A stretch of DNA of 64,000 nucleotides, taken from the NCBI GenBank assembly GCA_050084515.1, contig CM114272.1, positions 372,001 through 436,000 on the forward strand, in the 5' to 3' direction. The position numbers were made by a program, and so were the translations under genes. Shown here piece by piece: positions 24,001 to 35,696 of the stretch (within the stretch, counting starts at the first letter, position 1; every line of letters begins with the position of its first letter). Source of the stretch: Blasia pusilla. Lineage: Eukaryota; Marchantiophyta; Marchantiopsida; Blasiales. The notes under the pieces were generated by a model. The model was not told the DNA's origin and did not search any database. It saw nothing but the letters and a program-made list of their open reading frames with translations.

Positions 24001-24839
24001 TAAGGTTGAGGAGATGAGTTTGCAATAATATTTAAGAACTATGAAGGAGAGTTGAATACTAGTGTTTTGTCTAGCATAAATTCTAGGAAGACTTTGTTGT
24101 CACTAGTTATGGTGGATAACGGATTCCTACATGCTTCTAGGAATGTATTGTGTGGAGTGTATGGTTGATTTTGTTGAAGACGATGGTGGATTTGTTTGGG
24201 AAAACACCTATTCCAAGTGTACATTGAGAGCTTTGGCCTCCAAAGGCATGGGATGATCCGAATGTTATTCACAAGAGCAATTCCTATTTTTTCACAGTGG
24301 CATAAATAATAGGAGAAAGGACACTTCCATCTGCAATTGGTGCCAAGGAAAATTCACCTTAAATCTTACTAGATTGTGTCAAGATCTAATTGGGGAATCC
24401 ATTTAGACATAGAATGGATAGATGCAAGATATTCAAATTAATGCATAAGTTTTACTTAATATTCAATGTAGTTGCAATTGAAGCCATTGGTTCATATGTG
24501 AATCGCAAATAAAGGTGGGAGGAAAAAATTGTTCAATCTTAACGTTAATAGAATAAAGGAATTTTCCAAACTCATGCATCTATCAATTCCTATCACACAA
24601 GCTCTTGATCATTAATGGTAATAGTAATAGTACCTTGTTGGCAAGTCGTCTAAGCAATGATTTACTTACCACCACTATAGGACTCCTATATTTTCCATAG
24701 CTCCTCTACTCCGTCCCACATTGCAATTAGAAACAAGGCTGGATAAAGAGGTTGTGGACTCTAATTGAGTTTTGGGAAGGGATACACTGGCTTCCTTATA
24801 GTAGAATCAAGATCATAAGAATATCTATAAGAAGTTTGC

Positions 24840-25780
24840 GCTTGCCTTCATAATGTTTGAAATGGTCTCTCAACTTTGTGAAGAATCTCCATTTCTACTA
24901 GGTATTATGGATTGTGGTCTACATACCCTAGACCCAATCCATATCAAATGGAGCATAAGAATCTACCTTAGTGCAAAGTCTATGTTGGAATTTGTTTTGA
25001 AAATGATTATGGAGATAGGGAAGAAAAGAAAATATACAATTTCCCTCAATATTTGGGCTAATTTCTAAGGAAGGTTTCTTATGAATATTTTGGTAGCATT
25101 CATGGTTGGGAAATGTTTCATCGGGGCCATCAATATCTCACACAAAGGTATTGATGGCCATCAATGTCAAACCCTACAATGCAAGATGAATAGAGGAAAT
25201 CACTTTTTGGTATTTCAACGAGATGGACCTAAAGAATTTCATTCAAATTTTCACAAACAATGCATCATTTTGCAAGTTGGCATGCTCTTTTGTTACTAAA
25301 GCTCATCCTCATTTATTATGGGATAGTTATATTGTTCATAGACTATATTTGGTTTATGAAGATTGGGGGAGAATTAGATTTTTTTCAAATGTATTTTATC
25401 AATGTCTTCCTAGGTTGAGATTATGTCTACCTAGAAAGACGAGACTTGCCACCAATTATATTTGCTTGAATTAGGTTTTTTGAGCTTTAATTATGTTTAA
25501 AACATATGATGATAAGTAACCAGTTTAAAAATTTCATCAATGGTACAAATGGAAAAAAAGGTTGGAAATAGAGAGTCTTTGGAGAAGAATATTAGATCCT
25601 AGATTTTGCACCAAAGCTTATGATCTTCATGAGATTTTTTTAGAAGTGTATATCTTGAGTAGATTAATGGATAGCCATAAGGAAAATTTTGAGGAAATCT
25701 ATTACAAACTTGGTTTTTGAAAGTTGAGGTGGAGGCCGTCAATCCCACCTTAAATGAACCTAGCAGTACTAGTAATCTTG
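24840..25780 (+). pseudogene. hAT-superfamily (DUF659-type) transposase pseudogene
   Basis: Plus-strand frames at 24,853-25,068, 25,081-25,299 and 25,223-25,474 resemble the central part of plant hAT/DUF659 transposases. Visible blocks are LMNILVAF... GKCFIGAIN, then TNNASFCKLA, PHLLWDSYIVHRLYL and VYEDWG, corresponding to the family's TDNAxxCxxA, PHLxWxxCxxHxLxL and LEDWG blocks. The usual Asp in the TDNA block is Asn here. Frameshifts and stops separate the segments, and the tail (25,590-25,780) runs into the mini-Helitron array. Upstream DNA at 23,700-24,300 may hold the rest of the element but no clear BED zinc finger was found. It is not functional. Confidence 0.65.
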
Positions 25781-25783
25781 GTA

Positions 25784-27481
25784 CTAGTAAGATGCCCGTG
25801 CAATGCACGGGAAATAAAAAAGTGTTTGAAGAACTAGTGTATAGCCTGTGAAGGGAAGAGATTAATGATGTTGCACATAAATTCAAATTTTTTTCTTACT
25901 TCCCGTAGCATGTGAAAAATTTTCTTGCTGCCCAGTTGCCACGTGTCAAGCAAAGAGGTGTTTGCAAATAAAAAAGGCACTCTCCCATAATAATATAAAT
26001 AAGGTGCCCCTACGACGCACGGGAAATAAAAAAGTGTTTGAAGAACTAGTGTATAGCCCGTGAAGGGAAGAGATTAATGATGTTGCACATAAATTCAAAT
26101 TTTTTTCTTACTTGGTGTAGCATGTGAAACATTTTATTGTTGCCTAGTTGCCACGTGTCAAGTAGAGAGATGTTTGCAAATAAAAAAGGTACTCTCCCAT
26201 AATAATATAGATAAGGTACCCCTACGATGCATGGGAAATAAAAAAGTGTTTGAAGAACTAGTGTATAGCCCGTGAAGGGAAGAGATTAATGATGTTGCAC
26301 ATAAATTCAAATTTTTTTCTTACTTGGTGTAGCATGTGAAACATTTTATTTCTGCCTAGTTGCCACGTGTCAAGTAGAGAGATGTTTGCAAATAAAAAAG
26401 GTACTCTCCCATAATAATATAGATAAGGTGCCCCTACGATGCACAGGAAATAAAAAAGTGTTTGAAGAACTAGTGTTTAGCCCTTGAAGGGAAGAGATTT
26501 CTAATGTTGCACATAAATTCAAATTTTTTTCCTACTTCGCGTAGCATGTGAAACATTTTATTGCTGCCCAGTTGCCACGTGTCAAGCAGAGAGGTGTTTG
26601 CAAATAAAAAGGGCACTCTACCATAATAATATAGATAGGTGCCCCTACGATGCACGGGAAATAAAAAAGTGTTTGAAGAGCTAGTGTATAGCCCGTGAAG
26701 GGAAGAAATTAATGATGCTGCACATAAATTCAATTTTTTTTCTTACTTCGTGTAGCATGTGAAAATTTTTATTGCTGTCCAATTGCCACGTGTGAAGCAG
26801 AGAGGTGTTTGCAAATAAAAAAGGCACTCTCCCATAATAATATAGATAAGGTGCCCCTACGATGTACGGGAAATAAAAAAGTGTTTGAAGAGCTAGTGTA
26901 TAGCCCATGAAGGGAAGAAATTAATGATGCTCCACATAAATTCAATTTTTTTGCTTACTTCGCGTAGCATGTGAAACATTTTATTGTTGCCCAGTTGCCA
27001 TATGTCCAGCATAGAGGTGTTTGAAAATAAAAAAGACACTCTCCCATAATAATATAGATAAGGTGCCCCTACGATGCACGGGAAATAAAAAAGTGTTTGA
27101 AGAGCTAGTGTATAGCCCGTGAAGGGAAGAAATTAATGATGCTGCACATAAATTCAATATTTTTTCTTACTGCGCGTAGCATGTGAAACATTTTATTGCT
27201 GCCCTGTTGCCACATCTCAAGCAAAGAGGTGTTTGCAAATAAAAAAGACATTCTCCCATAATAATATATATAAGGTGCACGTGCGATGTATGGGAAATAA
27301 AAAAGTCCTCAAAGAGCTAGTGTTTAGCCTGTGAAGGGAAGAGATTAATGATGTTGCACATAAATTTAAGTTTTGTCTTGCGGCCCGAAGTATGTGAAAC
27401 ATTTTCTTGTTACCTAGTTGCCATGTGTCAAGCAGAGAGGTGTTTGCAAATCAAGAAAACATTCTCGCATAATAATATGCA
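25784..27481 (-). mobile_element. Head-to-tail array of eight 212-bp mini-Helitrons
   Basis: Eight units start at about 25,789, 26,001, 26,213, 26,425, 26,637, 26,848, 27,060 and 27,272, a near-constant 212-bp period. On the minus strand each unit begins TCTATATTATTATGGGAGAG and ends with a hairpin of the form CCCGTGC...GCACGGG followed by a CACCTTA-like tail: the two ends of a plant Helitron. Only the outermost 3' end (25,784-25,787) has the canonical CTAG, followed by T; the outermost 5' end (27,481) is preceded by A, so the whole array fits one A^T insertion. At internal junctions ...CCTTA joins directly to TCTATA, with CTAG missing. The units are non-coding, non-autonomous and slightly diverged. 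Confidence 0.85.
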
Positions 27482-28222
27482 TTAAGGATGTTTTGATTCG
27501 GAATGAGTTGGCCCCATGGAAGGATTAGAATATTTTTTGTATTATGTTGTCATGTTATTCAATACTAATTATTTATTTTCAAACGATCATAAGCAACATA
27601 TTTTTGTGTCTAAGTATAACATATAAAGCCCTTGAGTATGGATTTTCTGAGAAAATATATGGAATATTGGGTTTTTCGGTTTCTACAAAGGTTAAGAAAA
27701 AGGGGATGTTATGTCAATGATGGGATATCTAGCAAAAAATTAGGATTGAATATGTAAATATTTAGGAAGTTTCCAAAAACATTTCTTGAATATATGGTTT
27801 ATGCAAAACCTTGGCCTTACTAGATGTTAAAAAAACAACCTTGGCATATGTAATCATATTCCTTGAAACTCTTACAAAGGTTATATAAAATTAAGATGGT
27901 CTAGTCCAAGTTTAGTTTTTGGGTGAAAATAAAAAATTCCAAAGTTGAAGTTCCATTTAAAGGTGTCATTATTTTTCCAAGAAATGACTTTGCAAAGTTT
28001 GAAGTTATAAATATGTGGTCATATTTATGGAGTGTACCACCTAACCTCTGATAATCTAGAATACTAAGTTTGAGACTAACACGATATTCTTGGTAACAAT
28101 TATAAATCCCAAATTTTATTTTCATTTAAAGGGACATAGGATAATCCTACATGCATTTATTGCACATGGGGTCGACTATAGCGGGCAGAAGATCCGAGCA
28201 GATAATAAAAAAAAATTCATAA
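27482..28222. other. AT-rich spacer between the two Helitron insertions
   Basis: AT-rich DNA with no recognised gene; a 74-codon minus-strand frame at 27,901-28,125 lacks motifs. Confidence 0.4.
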
Positions 28223-28543
28223 CTAGTAAGGTGCCTGTGTGATGCACGAGAAATAAAAAAAGTCTTAAAAGAGCTCAGTGAAAGGAAGGGATTAATGAAG
28301 TTGCACAAAAATTCAAATAATTTTCTTACTGTCCGTATGATGTGAAGTATTTTCTTTCGTGGCAAAGAGATAGGTGTTTGCAAATCAAGAAAGCACTCTC
28401 CCATAATTATATGCGCGTGCAATGCACGAGTGTAACAACCATGATTTTAAAAAAATGTTTGTAAAAATATTTTATTTCACCTAAGAATTTCCTCATATAC
28501 TAGATTTCATGTATAGTGACTTTCTTTGTTTGCATGTTCATCG

Positions 28544-29400
28544 CTACCTATTGTGGATGGAACTTCTCTTCCCTACACTAGATAATACTGCAAATAATTG
28601 GCCATGCAAAAATACATAAGTAGGCAAGTAAATTCCAACATTTTGTAGAGTTTGACCTTGAGACTTATTAATAGTCATAGCAAAAGTTGGACGAATAGGG
28701 AATTGAAATCTACGTAGATCAAATGGAAAATCGGAGTTCGATGCAATCAATGGGATACATGGAATATAAACTCGATCTCCAATATTCTTCCCTGTAATGG
28801 TTTCAGCATCTATGCAATGTTGCATGAGTCCAAGACTCACCAATCTAGTCCCGTTTGCTTATCCTTGTAATCCATCCATTCATGTTTTGTAAGAGCATGA
28901 TTGGTGCACCAATCTTCAAAGATAAACGACACGGAGGTAGTCTAGAAGGCAAGCATGTGTTGAGGCTCATCCCCTCATTTGGAATAGAATCCACACAGAG
29001 ATAGATATGTTCCTGTACACAATATTTTATGAATAAGTAAGTAGAAGAATATCCAAATCTGGAAAAAAAATTCCTCAATAAAATATATGCAAAATAAAAA
29101 TTACCTGCCCAGGAAACCGAGACATGACGACTGCATTTATATCGTCAACATCTCTATTTCTTGGTGTCAAAATAGTCGTGTCTCTCAAGAAGTCAATGTC
29201 ATGGAATCGATCATGTTATGTACGAATTGTAGTAGCTACTTCAAAGCAAGAGAACACCTCCCTATCATCCTCTAGAAGTCCCAATTGGATAGCAGCCTCT
29301 TTAAATGTGGGACATAATATTCCATCCACAGTTCTCAAGCATTCATATGTAGTTGCTCCTCGAACATGATGGAGGAGTAATCTCAACCAATGACGTTCTC
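28544..29400 (-). pseudogene. Helitron Pif1-type helicase, C-terminal half, with the core deleted
   Basis: Minus-strand frames give, in order: a pre-helicase block with ECLRTVDGILCPTFKEA (about 29,345-29,295); then abruptly a late block LRDTTILTPRNRDVDDINAV (about 29,185-29,125); then LSLKIGAPIMLLQNMNG (about 28,945-28,895); then FPIRPTFAMTINKSQGQTL (about 28,710-28,650) followed by HGQLFAVLSSV, the motif V/VI end of Pif1/Helitron helicases. The stretch that should hold Walker A (GxGKT) and Walker B is absent: the early and late blocks are only about 110 bp apart. Frame changes occur between blocks. In a working Helitron this helicase unwinds DNA during rolling-circle transposition. Confidence 0.75.
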
Positions 29401-29879
29401 CTTCAGCTACAAAGAAGTTTAATAAAGTAGCATGAAAAAAATTGCGTAAATGTGAGGAGTTGAAAGGACTTTAAAAGGTTTAAAAAAAGTTGGAAGAAAT
29501 TAAGTAGCTCACCCCATTCTACATTATTTTAGAATGTGGCACGAACAAACTTGAGATTTAAAAATCATAAAAAAAACATATCATTTTTTACCTAGATGAG
29601 ATATAAGCGATCAATAGGATAGCCACAACTCTTTTTTTTGCACCCTACAAATCCATCTCTTATTACTCCAACGAGAATATGAAGGAAAATCAATATATAG
29701 ATATTGTCAAGTAGTGGAGTCAGATAGATCAGTCGAAAACCATTGTGTTAAAGTCGTCTCTCGATTTTTGTTGAAAAACATCTTTAGAAGCATCAACATT
29801 ATGGAAGTTAACTGTATGTTGCTCTGCAAGATGAACAACCAATCGTACAATACTTGGATCCTCTACACGTAGACTAGGC

Positions 29880-30868
29880 TTAAAGAGTCGCCAACATACC
29901 TTGGAAGAACATATTTATCTGGAAAAAAATCCAAAGTATAGAGTTAAAATAAGTGATTTGAATATGCTTAAAAAAAATGAAGATAGAATATAGGGTTAGT
30001 AAAAGTACACCTTGCATCAAGATATGATGATGTCTCATCAATACTGTCAATTGGTTTTGATGTATCCACATCTTTTGTGATCTTGAATGGTACGCATCAG
30101 ACCCTTTATAAACATATTTATATAAGTATTTGACGGTAAAAACACTGCTCATGATCTCCAAATGAATAGGGCAATCAAATAAAGTGCACAAGATAGGATT
30201 GTAGGGCACCACCCAATGATTGTCCAATGAATGTTCACGCTTCATTATTGCCCTCCGATTCTCCCTCCTGCAAAGATGCAATACCAAATCATCAATATAA
30301 CAAGTTATACATCCTTGCTTGAAATAAAAGTAAGTAATGGATATAATAGATAGTACCCGCGATAGATTGGATAACCATCTTTTGTATCGGTAGTGCTAGG
30401 TGCAAAAGGTTTCGGATAGCCTTTTATACATTTTTTTGTTTCCTTATCCATGCATGGTGCATTTGGATTTAATGGCCCACATGGACCATCAATCATGCAA
30501 TTATCAACAATAGAATAAAGCCTTGGATGGCTTGACTGATCAAGTATTTCAACTGAAATTATATGGTCATAATCAGCATGGGTGCGTGGTTTGTCCTCAC
30601 GACTTAAAATATACGAGCATGCACATGTGGTAGACCTCTCTTCTAGAATTCCACCACATGAATGCATCCAACAACTCGACCTAATATGTGCTTGCTGATG
30701 ATTAAACGCAACAACTCCTTCTTCTTCTTCTTCAACCAAATTTGATTGATCGGGCAATAATGTTAATGTAATCTCCTCCCACTTAGGATTGCATGTCATG
30801 GTCAAAAAGTAATCAAGCTTTCCGAAGTGTCTCACAATTGACATTGCATCCTGATACAACTTGTGCAT
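29880..30868 (-). pseudogene. Helitron Rep (HUH) domain, interrupted
   Basis: Frame 30,868-30,305 begins with MHKLYQDAMSIVRHFGKLDY then FLTMTCNPKW, the Helitron_like_N signature, and resumes with DKPRTHADYDHIISVEI and PNAPCMDKETKKCIKGYPKPF. Between them the HUH block (GLPHVHA, about 30,637-30,617) is readable only in another frame, and a TAG stop (30,645-30,643) sits where EFQKRG is expected, consistent with CAG-to-TAG. Frame 30,287-29,880 continues with WVVPYNPILCTLFDCPIHLE and VKYLYKYVYKGSD, the post-HUH block of plant Helitrons. HUH enzymes nick one strand through a Tyr; nothing here could make an active one. Confidence 0.8.
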
Positions 30869-31406
30869 ATGACGTGGACCTCCAATAAAAGAAGAGGGAC
30901 AATGCGTGTCCCAAGCATTGTGCTATCCACATCATGTCAATGCATGGCATCCTTTACACCTTGATATAAATCAACCCTAAGCACCTTTTGATTAAAGCAT
31001 AACCACCTTAATCGTTTCATCTCTACAATGGCATAGATGTCCACCATATATTCTTGAGTAAGTCGACCAAATCAAAGAAGTCGATTGTCATCTTCCCCTC
31101 TGATCCGCGTTTGAAGTTAAAAAGAAGCAATTTCACATTTCCAATGCAAAGCTTTACATGACGGGCATATTTCCGACATACTTCCAAGTGTATAACAACC
31201 ATTGGTACGATTCAAACTTTTTGTAGTCGTAACTTCCTAAGATGAATTTCTTGGAAGTTTCATTGCCTTGCAAGATTGAGTAATGTAATTACTCTTACAA
31301 CTCTATCAATATTAGGCAAAGGAGAAATTGCAAAAGCATTTCGTATAGTGGCACTTTGTGGAGGTAATTAAACTCCATGAACTATAGAGGGCATATGATG
31401 TATTCT

Positions 31407-32582
31407 TTAAGAGTGTTCGTCCCCAATATTATGATGAGTGGAAATATTACTCAAAACTTCATGAAGAGTTACGACCACTTCTTGAATAGCGGAAGTGGTA
31501 GGTAACTCAACTCTCGGTGGTACATATGTAGTTGGCCCAATGGTAGAACCATTTTCAAAAATTGAAGGGAGTGAAATGTTGGGTAACTCAACTCTTGGCG
31601 AGACATAAGTGCCGACTTGTGACACTTGAAGTGTAGAATCATTATGAATAAATTCATCTCGTGGCACTCCAAGATGAAGTCCATCATTTGCTTCTAACAT
31701 AGTTGCATCCTCATCAAAGGCTCTAAAAGAAGATGTAAATTGATAAGTGAGATGAAAAAATTGACAATTCAAGGTCAGAGGCGAAGGTAAACAAAAAGAA
31801 AGCAATTGAGAGGCATCATACCTTCTGCACCGACTTCCATTATTTGGCATTTTGATATTTTGAACTTGAAGCGCTTTCCTTCTTCTTTTGTACTCTCGAT
31901 GGTAGATCCTTTTTTTTTTAGATGTGCCATTTTATCAATACGAATGGCCCGTTTTTGGGCTTTGCCTTGCATAACCTTCCGATTATCACATATATCTAGA
32001 GGATTGGATGGAATCGGGAGTATGGAAAAATATGTGAATTATAAAAGCTAAGAAAATAACGTTAATGTTCATAATTATTGAGTGTAAGGACATTATGTTA
32101 AATGATCAACTATGGAATGAACTTACGTTGGAGATGCTTGAATTGATGGAACATGTTCTTTAATAGTTTGGTGAGCTAATATTGCCTTAGCACGCCCACA
32201 ACTTCTTCTTTGTGCTTCCGCACGTATCAATTTTTGGAAATCATGCAAATCCGTGGGATATGTTGGAACAGGAAGTTTGCACATAGTTCGTGGATAAATA
32301 CACGATTGAAGTCAAGAGGGAAAAAATCCTTAAAGGCATTGTAATGTTATCGAGGTCAAATGACCTTGAAATATAATAAGAATTTTGAATGATATGGGAG
32401 GAAATGGTTGTGCTTACGTTAGAGAGATGCCATTCAATATGCCAATTTGTCCTCCTACACTCTTGCCAGCTCCCACTGTATTTGTGATAGTAGGGAGTGA
32501 ACGTCTCTCCACGTCTGCTGACACGTAGTGAAGACTTGCCATCTACATAAGACACAACAAAAAGGAGAGTAACCACCACCAA
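31407..32582 (-). pseudogene. N-terminal region of the Helitron protein or linked frames
   Basis: The frames at 31,850-31,407 (147 codons, with a repeated pair of segments built on PPRVELP and SPRVELPN), 31,972-31,775 (Lys-rich) and 32,582-32,241 lie upstream of Rep on the same strand. The internal repeat suggests low-complexity sequence. Position fits the poorly conserved N-terminal part of a Helitron RepHel gene; no domain is recognised. Confidence 0.4.
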
Positions 32583-32759
32583 AAGAAAAATTCTCTTAGA
32601 AGTAGTAGCAATTTAAAAAGAAACATAAATATTTGGTGCTAAAATGGTAGTTAGTGCTAAAAAGGTAGATGTTAAAAAATAAATTGAAGGATGTTAGAAG
32701 TTAAAAAAAAGGAAGGAAGAAAGAAAAAAACAGAAAAATAAATAAATTTTTAAATAGAA

Positions 32760-35640
32760 AAAAAACAATTAAAAAAAATTCCCGAGCCTAAAAGCGCCGG
32801 ACCGCCGCTTTAGGCTAGGTGCAAGGTCTGGGTTAGGCTCGAGTAGCTTGTGGAGGGAGAAAGCGAACGTAGGGTCTGGCAAGGAGCGTAGGGTCTAGCA
32901 CGGGGTCGCAGGGAGTAGATCCTCCACTTCCCCTCAAGGAGGCGAGAGGACTAGGGCAAGGGGCCCTAATCCATCCCTAAAGCCCCCTCTCCGTTCGATT
33001 ATCCCGTTTAGGTTAATCGAGAGAGAGGGGGTTGGGGAGGTTTCTACAAGGCTGTTTGGGAACTGTCTAGTTAGGGGCCAATTCAATTGGTTTTGAGCAG
33101 GTTTTGAGTCTGGTTCTGAAGGGGAAGGAGCCATTTGAGGGGGAAGGAGCCAGCCATTTTCGTTTAGGGTACACGAACGGCTAGGGGATGGATTAGGGTG
33201 AGGGCGAGCCCTTGGGAAGAAAGGAGGCGGGGGTGTAAGGCGGCGCGGGGTGGGGAATCGGATTAGGGTAAGGGGGAAGGAGCCGCGCAAGCCGACGGGA
33301 AGTAGGGAAGTAGGGCGGCACGGGGTGCAAGGCGGCACGGGGTGAGGCGGAAGGGGCCGGTTGGCCCGAAGCGCTCAGGTGGCGCAGCCGCGTCTCTGCC
33401 CTCCCCGGATTCTCCCACTTGTTCTCACAACACCAAGCCCACATTTGCCTTCCGCTCATCCACTCGCTCTGTTTGTTTCTTTGCTCGTCAACTCGAGCTC
33501 CTTACGTTGTGCGCCGGTATTTTTGCTCTTGCCCCTGTGAGTGTGGTTGAATGTAAAGCGCAAAATGACATGCTCGTATTTTTTATGCTTGGTTCTGCTC
33601 ATGGGGCGCTTGTAGTTGCGGGACAATTTGATGGTTGGGGCAATCCTAGATCGCCATCTCTCTTTTGGTGAAACTTTCACCAAAAGAGATCGAGAGGAAG
33701 GAGCGATTTTGCTCCAGCATTGCTCTAGATTTTTCTCGAGAATTTCTCTAGCTGCTCTTTGTAGTATGAGCTATTTGCCTTCCGACCAGGTTGAATTTGC
33801 TGCTTGATTTTTCTGGATCGCTGGAAGCTGAAAAGTTTATCTTCCTCCCTGGCATAAGGCATTGATCGTTGGGCGCTTTTAGGTGTGGGACAAGAGGATT
33901 TCTTGGGTGTTGCTCCCAATTTCTTAGAGAGGGCGGGAGAAATGTCCTTCACCTAGTCTTGTACCTGAAAGTAGATAGAATGGTATGCTCCATATATGTA
34001 GAAAAGAATGGGTTCCAATGTCATTTTTTTTCCTTCAAGCCTACATCTTGATGTACTTAGACATGAGTAGGCTCTACCTAAACATTGCTCTATAGAATGA
34101 TTATTCTGCACTTGTTGTTTGGCACAACTTTACAATAGGACTTGAAATTTAAGGAGCACACGTCTCCGCTTTTGAGATTTTGTAGCAGGCTTAGTCACTT
34201 CCGATACACATTTAGTGGCCTCTACCTCGGGGGCAGGGCATCTTAGGTAAGAAGAAGAACACTCCTCTTTGGAAGTGCTTGTAACAGATGTACTTTTCTA
34301 TTTTTTGGTGGAACTAACTCCTGCCGTGCCTTGTTTCTCACTAGTGGGTCTCCTCAGGTTGTACTGTGGGGACCCTATTGTCGCTTTAACTACATTGGGA
34401 GTCTTCATTACCTCAACAGACCTTGGAAAATAGCCCTTGTCCGATTCAATTGGCTCTTCCTCAAGGAGAGAATCTCGGAACTATGCACAATCAAGAGTGC
34501 TCAACCTCGTTCCCCAAGTAGGGCCGCCTTCAAGCTTCAACTTTTTCCATGCGGAAAACTGTATACAATCATCTTGGGATATAGGTGACCATGGGTCATC
34601 GCAAGAATCTGGCGACTTTAAACCGTTCCATTTTTTCTCAAGATCAATGTCTTTCGCCAAACTCTTCCCCTTTGGCTTGTGTTGACTTCATTGCCGTTCT
34701 CCTATTTTCCATTCTATCTATGTTGTTTAAGTCCATCTGTTGCCTCACAGAAATATTTGCAGAGTTCGGGAGGAGCTGAAAGAGAAGAGAAATTTGGTGC
34801 TGCTCTCCTTGAGAATCAACCAGTATACAGCAAAGCAAAAGTGATGGGAGCGTTTAGAGGAGAGAAAGATGATGGAGCTGAGAGAAGCCATTGCAAAGCT
34901 GAAGTGTGTTCAAGCAAAGAAAGTCGATGGAGTTTTCTTTTCGAGAGAAAGGAGTCAATGCTATCGTCGGAACTGTTTGGAGCGCTTGGAGTTAGTAGAC
35001 ATAGCAACAACTCTTTGTCATGACAGCAAACATAAATTTAGGAGGTAGTAGTAGTAGTAGTAGACCTGCATGACAATGCAACACTACCATACATGTTAGA
35101 GAAGTGATCTTAAGTGCAATAAAGTGAAGATGAAAAACTTTGCATAACTCCATCCTCCTTTATAAAAGAAGCTCTAGCATTCGACAGATGGAACAAAATC
35201 TTGCTTGCAGCTACCTAACATCTTCAAATCTTGCACAATGTCACCATGGTCTGCATGCACACGTTTATGGAGTGTCTGGATGCACAATCATACTAACGTA
35301 TCTGAAGTGTTTGCATGCACAATTATATTGACTAATCTATTGAGATGTCTAAAATTACGAAACCCTAGTTTGGAAACCTATCTTCAAATCAAGAGTTGAT
35401 ATCTCCACGATTGTAACTGCTAGTACAATATGGGCAATTCAAAAATTTGAACGGGGAGAGTAGAAGTGGTTTAAAGAGATTTTTAAAAAAAGTGAAAGAA
35501 AATGTGGGCTCTTGACAGCCATACGGACGAAAAAGTGTGAAACGCGGAGAGTAGAAATTGTATAATTTTTTTTCAAAATTTTTGGGACTCTTGGGCCCTC
35601 CTATGGGAGACACGCGTCATTATTGAAGCATAGTGCCATG
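32760..35640. other. Unrelated, locally GC-rich DNA carried in the 5' part of the Helitron
   Basis: The base composition jumps at about 32,780-33,500 (GC-rich, with repeated AGGGTCTGG/GGCGAGG-type words) between AT-rich Helitron segments. Frames at 32,934-33,338 (-) and 33,342-33,671 (+) have no known domain. Around 34,330-34,840 both strands hold moderate frames; the minus strand shares a TAMKSTQAK stretch with 960-1000. A (TAG)n microsatellite is at 35,045-35,063. Helitrons often capture host fragments, and I infer that here; the source genes are not identified. Confidence 0.4.
33660..33688. repeat. 29-bp near-perfect palindrome
   Basis: CTCTTTTGGTGAAA at 33,660-33,673, a single central C, then its exact reverse complement at 33,675-33,688. 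It lies in the passenger region of the Helitron. Its function is unknown; such a short-loop palindrome can extrude a cruciform or mark a rearrangement point. Confidence 0.85.
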
Positions 35641-35696
35641 CGTCAGCAGGAGGAGCATTCGAAATACATAGAGGCAATCTCCTATAATAGTATAGA

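Larger units (their letters stand above)
28223..35696 (-). mobile_element. Helitron of about 7.5 kb with a mini-Helitron fused at its 3' end
   Basis: On the minus strand the element starts TCTATACTATTATAGG at 35,696, preceded by A, and ends CTAG at 28,223, followed by T: the Helitron rule of A^T insertion without target duplication. The last 190 bp (28,410-28,223) are one mini-Helitron unit of the kind in the array at 25.8 kb. Just inside it, at 28,412-28,430, lies a second CGTGC...GCACG hairpin, the likely 3' end of the larger element. The element encodes Rep (HUH endonuclease) and Pif1-type helicase remnants, both broken, and carries unrelated DNA at 32.7-35.6 kb. It is not autonomous now. 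Confidence 0.85.

Noticed and set aside
25599-27402. Similar minus-strand frames repeated along the array (starting MNLCA or similar)
   Set aside because: They recur because the 212-bp mini-Helitron unit is repeated; stops differ between units and there is no protein motif.
25784-27481. CRISPR-like or satellite DNA interpretation of the 212-bp repeats
   Set aside because: Units are adjacent without spacers, carry Helitron tips at both ends, and the array has A^T insertion edges.
29087-29369. Plus-strand frames over the Helitron helicase
   Set aside because: Antisense shadows of the helicase blocks.
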